Shown piece by piece: positions 7,200-11,234 of a stretch of DNA of 11,234 bases. The position numbers and the translations under genes were made by a program. Below the pieces are notes generated by a model. The model was not told the origin of the DNA and searched no databases. It worked only from the letters and a program-made list of their open reading frames with translations. Source of the stretch: an uncultured Prevotellamassilia sp. (GTDB lineage Bacteria > Bacteroidota > Bacteroidia > Bacteroidales > Bacteroidaceae); assembly GCA_934255485.1 (NCBI GenBank), contig CAKQOG010000049.1, positions 1-11,234 of the forward strand. Reading direction: 5' to 3'. The first letter of the stretch is position 1. Each line of letters begins with the position of its first letter.

Positions 7200-8960
7200 A
7201 TGATGTACAAAAATTCGCTAAAGCGTATAACGCTTTTATGGAGTTTGCTTTGTTTTGCCTTGCTTGTACAAGCACAGGTGCCTTCGGGCTATTACAACAA
7301 GGCAAAAGGAGCTAAAGGGAAGGCCTTAAAAACAGCCCTTTATTCGGTGATAAGCGCACATAAACAGCTAAGCTACGACTACCTGTGGACTGCTTATAAA
7401 ACCACTGACGTGCGTCCCGATGGAAAGATATGGGATATTTATTCGAATGCTACAAACTATGTTCCAGGTAGCAAGAGCCAAGGTGCAAGTGCATCGAAAG
7501 AGGGCGATGGATACAATCGTGAACACTCAATGCCTAAAAGTTGGTTTAGCAAGGCTGCGCCAATGGTAACAGACTTGATGCACGTAATCCCTACAGACGT
7601 CTACATTAATGGTCGCCGTTCTAACTATCCTTATGGCGAAACAAATGGCGAGAGGTTCTCGTCGAAAGGTGGGTTTAGCAAGCTTGGCAACTGCACTTTG
7701 CCAGGATATTCGGGCATTGTGTTTGAACCTGCCGATGAGTATAAGGGCGATGTAGCACGTATATATTTCTATATGGCTACGTGTTACGAAAATCGCATTT
7801 CGTCGTGGAGTTCGCCCATGTTGGCCAAAAATTCGTATCCTGCATACACCGATTGGGCCATTACAATGTTGCTACGTTGGGCACAAGAAGACCCCGTGAG
7901 TCAAAAGGAGATAGACCGCAACAACGCCGTATATAAAATACAGGGCAACCGCAATCCTTATGTTGATTATCCTGGATTGGAACAGTATGTTTGGGGTAGC
8001 AAAACATCTACTGCTTTCGACCCCGATAACTACAATGCTGGTTCGGTAGACCCCACACCCAATCCCAAACCGGAGCCTTCTGAGGTTGTGGCTCCAAGTT
8101 TTAGTCCTGTGGCTGGTGTAGTTGAGAAGGGTACAACTGTTACCATCTCTACCACTACTCAAGGTGCAACCATTTATTACACTGTAAATCAAGGTGAACT
8201 GCAAACATCTTATATGTCGGCAAATGTGCAGATTAATGAAAATAGCACAATCAAGGCATACGCTATGCTTGGCGATAATAAGAGCGAAGAGGTAAGTGCT
8301 ACTTACACCCTTCCGAGCAAACCTGTTGTAGGCGATAACGTTTATACCTTGGTAACAGATGAAAGCAAATTGCAAGCTGGCAAGAACTATCTTATGGTAT
8401 GCCCATCTAAGAGCCTTGCACTTTCGTGTGATGCTTCGGAAGAAAGATTTCGTAAGGGTGTAAAGGTAGACATAAACACCGACAACTCTATTGAGACAAG
8501 CGTGAATGCTGAGAATGCTCCGCTTGCTATTGCATTGGGTGGCAGCAAGGGCGCATGGACGCTCTACGACAGCATGAACAAAGTGTATTTGGCTCTTACC
8601 GTAGACAAAAACCAACTCAACTCTGTTGCTGAATTGAGCAAAAATGCTTTGTGGGACATTGCAGTAACTGCAGATGGTGAGGCAACAATCACAAGTGTTG
8701 CTTACAACAAACGCACTATCCGTTATAATGCGTCATCGCCACGTTTCTCTACTTACACACAAGGACAAAGTGCAGTGGAACTCTATGCCCACGCAACTGC
8801 TACCGACATTCAATTTGTTGAGCATCAAGCTAACGGCAATATCATGGTATACGATGTGAACGGACGCTTTGTACGTACCGCAACAACAATTGCTGATGCG
8901 CTTAAGCATTTGCCTAAAGGCATCTATGTGGTGAATGGTAAAAAAATGCTCATAAAGTAA
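7200..8960 (+). CDS. Secreted EndA/NucM-type endonuclease I with accessory domains and T9SS sorting tail
   Basis: A 586-residue extracellular DNase of the endonuclease I family. A signal peptide (1-26, cleavage near VQAQ) precedes the nuclease domain (about 28-270). The beta-beta-alpha-metal motif is visible as GYNREHSMPKSWF (104-116, H109), then DLMHVIPTD with H128 and NGRRSNYPYGE (137-147). A Pro-rich linker (DPTPNPKPEPSE, 284-295) leads to a CHB_HEX_C-like beta domain (about 296-372). Next is a second beta domain (about 376-530) of the kind ending in IRYN...FSTYTQGQSAVELY, often attached to Bacteroidetes secreted nucleases. The C-terminus, VYDVNGRFVRTA...LPKGIYVVNGKKMLIK, has the pattern of a type A T9SS sorting domain. 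Secreted nucleases of this kind are known in oral Prevotella (reported as NucA in P. intermedia), but I cannot confirm orthology. Likely roles are degrading extracellular DNA and scavenging nucleotides. Start may be 7200 or 7203. Monocistronic. Confidence 0.92.
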   Translation: MMYKNSLKRITLLWSLLCFALLVQAQVPSGYYNKAKGAKGKALKTALYSVISAHKQLSYDYLWTAYKTTDVRPDGKIWDIYSNATNYVPGSKSQGASASKEGDGYNREHSMPKSWFSKAAPMVTDLMHVIPTDVYINGRRSNYPYGETNGERFSSKGGFSKLGNCTLPGYSGIVFEPADEYKGDVARIYFYMATCYENRISSWSSPMLAKNSYPAYTDWAITMLLRWAQEDPVSQKEIDRNNAVYKIQGNRNPYVDYPGLEQYVWGSKTSTAFDPDNYNAGSVDPTPNPKPEPSEVVAPSFSPVAGVVEKGTTVTISTTTQGATIYYTVNQGELQTSYMSANVQINENSTIKAYAMLGDNKSEEVSATYTLPSKPVVGDNVYTLVTDESKLQAGKNYLMVCPSKSLALSCDASEERFRKGVKVDINTDNSIETSVNAENAPLAIALGGSKGAWTLYDSMNKVYLALTVDKNQLNSVAELSKNALWDIAVTADGEATITSVAYNKRTIRYNASSPRFSTYTQGQSAVELYAHATATDIQFVEHQANGNIMVYDVNGRFVRTATTIADALKHLPKGIYVVNGKKMLIK

Positions 8961-8985
8961 CTATCTCTAATTATACAATCTTATT

Positions 8986-9032
8986 AGGTGTGCCAAAACT
9001 CCAATGCGTTTGGGGGGAGGCACACCTTTTTT
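8986..9032 (+). terminator. Intrinsic terminator after the nuclease gene
   Basis: AGGTGTGCC (8986-8994) pairs exactly with GGCACACCT (9019-9027), and a six-T run follows (9027-9032). An inner CCAAA/TTTGG pairing can extend or compete with the stem. It lies 25 nt after the stop codon. Confidence 0.85.
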
Positions 9033-9069
9033 GTGAACATTTATTTACATCCGGAACTTCTCAAATAGA

Positions 9070-9123
9070 AACGAAATGTTAATGATTTTAACATTATTGT
9101 AGCCTTTTTGATAACATTTCGTT
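9070..9123. repeat. Overlapping alternative hairpins
   Basis: AACGAAATGTTA (9070-9081) is the exact inverse complement of TAACATTTCGTT (9112-9123). Part of the same left arm, AATGTTAA (9076-9083), also pairs exactly with TTAACATT (9089-9096) across a 5-nt loop. The two folds exclude each other. The position is after the nuclease terminator and far from the recombinase start, so no controlled gene is obvious. Confidence 0.5.
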
Positions 9124-9156
9124 GCTTTATTTTCTTATAAAGGCTTTCTAATTATG

Positions 9157-9244
9157 CAAGGATACGTATTCTTGTCTTACAAACATACGCATCCTTGTAG
9201 CACAAGGATACGCGTTCTTGTGGTATAAGGATACGTATCCTTGT
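9157..9244. repeat. Four 19-bp palindromes in exact 23-bp tandem register
   Basis: Units at 9157-9175, 9180-9198, 9203-9221 and 9226-9244 are variants of CAAGGATACGTATCCTTGT separated by 4-nt spacers (CTTA, AGCA, GGTA). The fourth unit has a perfect 16-bp palindrome (AAGGATACGTATCCTT). The others depart from it at a few positions, in unit 2 mostly in the left arm. The spacing is about two helical turns, so proteins bound to each unit would sit on one face. It could be an operator array, an iteron-like cluster or a tandem duplication of a genomic palindrome. A 4-nt spacer rules out a CRISPR. Confidence 0.8.
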
Positions 9245-9309
9245 ACCATTATTTTTGTTTTTTTGTAATGATGAAATGATGTAAGTTACTGATTATCAAT
9301 AATATATCT

Positions 9310-9381
9310 AAAATGCTCATATTTCTAATAAAATCAGCCAAGACAGTCGGTGCTTGATTTTTTTAGAAATATGAGCATTTT
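9310..9381. repeat. Large inverted repeat, 27-bp arms (26/27) with 18-nt loop
   Basis: The left arm 9310-9336 begins AAAATGCTCATATTTCTAA. The right arm 9355-9381 is its inverse complement with one mismatch, the outer 19 pairs being perfect. The loop is GCCAAGACAGTCGGTGCT (9337-9354). The stem is far longer than an ordinary intrinsic terminator. It lies ~160 bp before the recombinase start and could block read-through into it, be a recombination or nucleoid site, or be a small mobile palindrome. Confidence 0.8.
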
Positions 9382-9413
9382 ATAATACTACATCACGAAA
9401 GGAGAACAATCCT

Positions 9414-9458
9414 ATCATTTAAATAGGGGCTTGTCAATGCATAAATCATTCAAATAGG
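9414..9458 (+). repeat. Two 14-bp direct repeats upstream of the recombinase gene
   Basis: ATCATTTAAATAGG (9414-9427) and ATCATTCAAATAGG (9445-9458) differ at one base and start 31 bp apart, about three helical turns. They lie just upstream of the proposed recombinase promoter and could be binding sites for a regulator or for the recombinase itself. In AT-rich DNA chance is a real alternative. Confidence 0.35.
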
Positions 9459-9470
9459 CATACTAAGCAC

Positions 9471-9512
9471 TTTTAGCGGACAGTAATAAATTTAAATTTG
9501 TCAACTTACTTA
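9471..9512 (+). promoter_or_regulatory. Candidate promoter for the tyrosine recombinase
   Basis: TTTT at 9471-9474, an 18-nt spacer, then TAAATTTG at 9493-9500, an exact TAnnTTTG match. It is followed by TCAACT and TACTTA (9507-9512), the same downstream hexamer seen at both ends of the 3542-3840 element. The transcript would start close to 9507, with a leader under 40 nt before the ATG at 9545. Confidence 0.5.
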
Positions 9513-9544
9513 TAGTAGTAACATCCCCATAAAAACATATATCT

Positions 9545-10759
9545 ATGACAACAATAAAATTGAAATTCCGTCCGTCGTCAATACCTAAAACAGAAGGTAC
9601 GTTGTATTATCAAGTGATACATAAGCGAAAGGTGAAGTGGATAAGCACAGAGCTACATATTTATCCCGAAGAGTGGGATGCAAAGATCTGCAGATTGATG
9701 ATACCACCAAATGGCAAACGGAAAGCAGAATTAGAAATGGTGCAATGTCAGATAAACAGGGAGTTGAAGCGATGGGATAATATGATTGTAGAGATGGAAA
9801 GCCAACATAAGAATGTTATCATAAACGAACTATGCGATGCCTTCAATAAAACCGAGACACAAAAAACGGTCTTTATGTTTCTGCAAGAGCAGGTGATGAA
9901 GAAAGAGCAGATGAAGCGATTTGGCACAGCCATGACCTATGTAAATGCCTATCGGCGGTTCAAAGAATTTCGTAAAGGCAAAGACCTTACTTTTGCTGAA
10001 CTTACCCCAGACATGATGGAGTGTTATGAGGCATGGCTTATAAACCGACGATTGAAGCAAAACAGTATATGTTGTTATCTGCGCACACTTTGCACCTTGT
10101 TATATAAGGCAACAGATGAGGGAGTGATGGTAGACAGCAATCTGTTTAAGCGAGTGCGCTTGGCATATGTCAAGACTGCCAAGCGTGCCATTAGTGAGAA
10201 AGAACTGAAAGCCGTAGCTTTGCTATCATTGCCCGAAGGTACAACCATAGCTTTTGCCCGCGACATATTCATGTTCAGTTTTTATATGAGAGGAATGCCT
10301 TTTGTAGACATAGCCTATTTGCGAAAAACAGACTTGAAAAATGGAATGTTAGCTTATAACCGCAAGAAAACCAACCAGTATCTGACGGTGGAGTGGGAGA
10401 AAGAGGCGCAAGAAATAATAAACCGATATGCACATATAAACCCCAACAGCCCTTATCTTCTTCCTGTCATTCAAAAAGAAGACGGAACAGAACGGAAACA
10501 ATATCATCGTATGTTGGAGAACATCAACTATAATTTGAAGAAAATAGGTGATATAATAGGACTGAAAATGCCACTCACTACGTACACCGCACGACATACA
10601 TGGGCAAGCATAGCGCGAAACATGGACATATCTATTTCAGTAATCAGCGAGGGGATGGGGCATAACTCCATAAAGACAACGCAAGTGTATCTTGACTCCA
10701 TAGATGTGTCAAAAATCAACGAAGCAAACAAGAAAATTATACGGAGAATAAGTAAGTAA
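9545..10759 (+). CDS. Tyrosine recombinase (site-specific invertase/integrase, Bacteroidetes type)
   Basis: A 404-residue DNA strand-exchange enzyme. The N-terminal arm-type DNA-binding region (MTTIKLKFRPSS...GTLYYQVIH, about 1-90) is followed by a SAM-like core-binding domain (about 105-200) and the catalytic domain (about 215-395). Visible active-site residues are R249 in FYMRGMPFVD, a lysine near 274 in NRKKTNQ, R350 in TYTARHTWAS, H373 in EGMGHNS and nucleophile Y382 in TTQVYLDS. The usual first histidine of HxxR is a tyrosine (YTAR), which is common in this Bacteroidetes group. All catalytic positions appear intact. Related Bacteroides enzymes often invert neighbouring promoter segments, and 23 bp after the stop codon here are paired inverted sites around a promoter box. 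No transfer, excision or phage genes are visible, so I favour a local invertase over an element integrase, without proof. Confidence 0.9.
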   Translation: MTTIKLKFRPSSIPKTEGTLYYQVIHKRKVKWISTELHIYPEEWDAKICRLMIPPNGKRKAELEMVQCQINRELKRWDNMIVEMESQHKNVIINELCDAFNKTETQKTVFMFLQEQVMKKEQMKRFGTAMTYVNAYRRFKEFRKGKDLTFAELTPDMMECYEAWLINRRLKQNSICCYLRTLCTLLYKATDEGVMVDSNLFKRVRLAYVKTAKRAISEKELKAVALLSLPEGTTIAFARDIFMFSFYMRGMPFVDIAYLRKTDLKNGMLAYNRKKTNQYLTVEWEKEAQEIINRYAHINPNSPYLLPVIQKEDGTERKQYHRMLENINYNLKKIGDIIGLKMPLTTYTARHTWASIARNMDISISVISEGMGHNSIKTTQVYLDSIDVSKINEANKKIIRRISK

Positions 10760-10781
10760 GATGTTTAACAAAGGGATGTCT

Positions 10782-10812
10782 TTCATCCGTATTTTGTACG
10801 TCAAAATACGGA
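10782..10812 (+). repeat. Left recombination-like site (31 bp)
   Basis: The site begins 23 bp after the recombinase stop codon. It is itself a near-palindrome: CCGTATTTTG (10787-10796) and CAAAATACGG (10802-10811) around an asymmetric TACGT core (10797-10801). All 31 bases recur inverted at 10962-10992. Palindromic arms around a short asymmetric core are what a tyrosine recombinase core site looks like. Confidence 0.8.
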
Positions 10813-10820
10813 ACGTGCTA

Positions 10821-10828
10821 CAAAGGTA
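10821..10828 (-). promoter_or_regulatory. Promoter box inside the invertible segment, facing left
   Basis: 10828 to 10821 on the minus strand reads TACCTTTG, an exact TAnnTTTG match. I see no good TTTG at the -33 distance; an A-rich stretch lies there instead. Transcription would begin near 10814 and cross the left site, antisense to the recombinase gene. Confidence 0.5.
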
Positions 10829-10953
10829 CATTTTTTCTTGCATTTATTATCGTCTTATCCCGAAAATCTTTCGCCATTTTGCGATTTTACGTAGAAATGT
10901 TTAATAAATCTACCATATCAGCACCATAAAACGCCTTGATTTTCAGTCTCAAT

Positions 10954-10996
10954 TCTGTTCATCCGTATTTTGACGTACAAAATACGGATGAACAGA
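10954..10996 (-). repeat. Right recombination-like site, within a 19-bp-arm perfect palindrome
   Basis: 10954-10972 and 10978-10996 are perfect inverse complements (TCTGTTCATCCGTATTTTG and its complement) around the 5-nt ACGTA core. The inner 10962-10992 is the inverted copy of the left site, its core being the complement of TACGT. The right site has longer palindromic arms than the left, whose right flank diverges after 10812. If transcribed from the flipped promoter it would form a strong hairpin at the 5' end of the RNA. Confidence 0.8.
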
Positions 10997-11086
10997 TAGA
11001 GATACTAAGCCAAGTGAGAGGGTAAAGCCAAAACTATTGACACTCCTATCAGACTGGAAAAACATGCAATTTAATAGTATGATTTT

Positions 11087-11155
11087 ATGAAAAATGTTAT
11101 TGTAAATCTGGCACTTTCATCCCAAGTGATGACAGCCAACAGTGACATAAAGTAG
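11087..11155 (+). other. 22-codon ORF, doubtful
   Basis: ATG at 11087 opens a 22-residue frame (MKNVIVNLALSSQVMTANSD...) ending at TAG 11153-11155. It lies downstream of the right site. It is too short to judge and is not a recognisable signal or leader peptide; it may be chance. Confidence 0.12.
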
Positions 11156-11163
11156 ACAAGAAA

Positions 11164-11234
11164 ATGACGCAGGTCAGCTCACTTCCTTCTTCTACAGCCG
11201 ACGTAAATGATATGTATAACAACAAGCGTTTACC
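11164..11234 (+). CDS. Possible start of the gene controlled by the switch, cut by right edge
   Basis: ATG at 11164 after an A-rich stretch (TAGACAAGAAA) opens a frame to the window edge: MTQVSSLPSSTADVNDMYNN, then KRL. Only 23 codons are visible, I recognise no family, and no signal peptide is evident. It is the first frame to the right of the switch that stays open, about 170 bp beyond the right site. The minus strand here also carries a 45-codon open frame, so coding is not certain. Confidence 0.25.
   Translation, partial: MTQVSSLPSSTADVNDMYNNKRL

Larger units (their letters stand above)
10782..10992. other. Candidate invertible DNA segment (phase-variable promoter switch)
   Basis: Two identical 31-bp sites in inverted orientation (10782-10812, 10962-10992) bound a 149-bp AT-rich interior (10813-10961). 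The interior has no ORF and one exact Bacteroidetes -7 box, TACCTTTG, on the minus strand at 10828-10821. Recombination between the sites would invert the interior and turn this box to face right, placing it near 10946-10953 with a start near 10960. An intact tyrosine recombinase gene lies immediately to the left. This is the layout of the promoter invertons that control surface structures in Bacteroidetes. In the orientation shown, the promoter faces the recombinase 3' end, so the right-hand gene would be off. The inversion itself is inferred. Confidence 0.72.

Noticed and set aside
7872..8615. 247-codon open frame on the minus strand inside the nuclease gene
   Set aside because: It is antisense to a well-supported multi-domain protein, is rich in Cys/His/Arg as shadow frames are, and shows no family resemblance.
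9157..9244. Possible CRISPR array because of regular repeats
   Set aside because: Units are palindromic with 4-nt spacers and variable arms; real arrays have spacers near 30 nt and near-identical repeats, and no cas genes are in the window.
10782..10812. Left palindrome as the recombinase gene's terminator
   Set aside because: There is no T-run after the stem, and its full 31 bp recur inverted at 10962-10992, which a terminator would not explain. It might still slow transcription.
9545..11234. Integrase end of a mobile island
   Set aside because: No tRNA gene, target duplication, transfer gene or excisionase is visible; the local inverted sites are a simpler explanation, though DNA beyond the right edge is unseen.

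Overview
The window looks like chromosomal DNA from a Bacteroidales bacterium, most likely Prevotella or a close relative. This is inferred from several things together: a long Bacteroidetes-type PurM, a LemA/TPM-domain pair, a secreted EndA-type nuclease ending in a type IX secretion (T9SS) sorting tail, a Bacteroidetes-type tyrosine recombinase, AT-rich spacers, and several matches to the Bacteroidetes promoter consensus (TTTG / TAnnTTTG).

Left part (1-6650, all minus strand). Two apparent transcription units read leftward. The first is prfA (release factor 1), then an MltF-like lytic transglycosylase lipoprotein whose start overlaps the prfA stop (TAATG), then an M18 aminopeptidase cut by the left edge. 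The second, upstream of it, is a TPM-domain membrane protein, lemA, then purM. Between them (3542-3840) lies a ~300-bp structured intergenic repeat element. Its two ends are imperfect inverted copies of one 29-bp sequence, and each end carries an outward-facing promoter-like box. prfA has no plausible ATG; a TTG just inside a strong hairpin is the likely start.

Middle (6651-9544). A 549-bp divergent spacer carries a candidate promoter and a long, possibly structured leader for the TPM gene, plus a good promoter for the nuclease gene. The nuclease (7200-8960) is followed by a clear intrinsic terminator. After it, 9033-9544 has no gene but much structure: competing hairpins, four 19-bp palindromes in exact 23-bp register, and a 27-bp-arm inverted repeat.

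Right part (9545-11234). A 404-aa tyrosine recombinase is followed directly by two 31-bp copies of one sequence in inverted orientation (10782-10812 and 10962-10992) flanking a 149-bp segment. The segment contains a TACCTTTG promoter box, now facing back toward the recombinase. This has the layout of a phase-variable invertible promoter: flipping would point it at whatever lies beyond the right edge, where only a doubtful gene start is visible. It is the most interesting part of the window.
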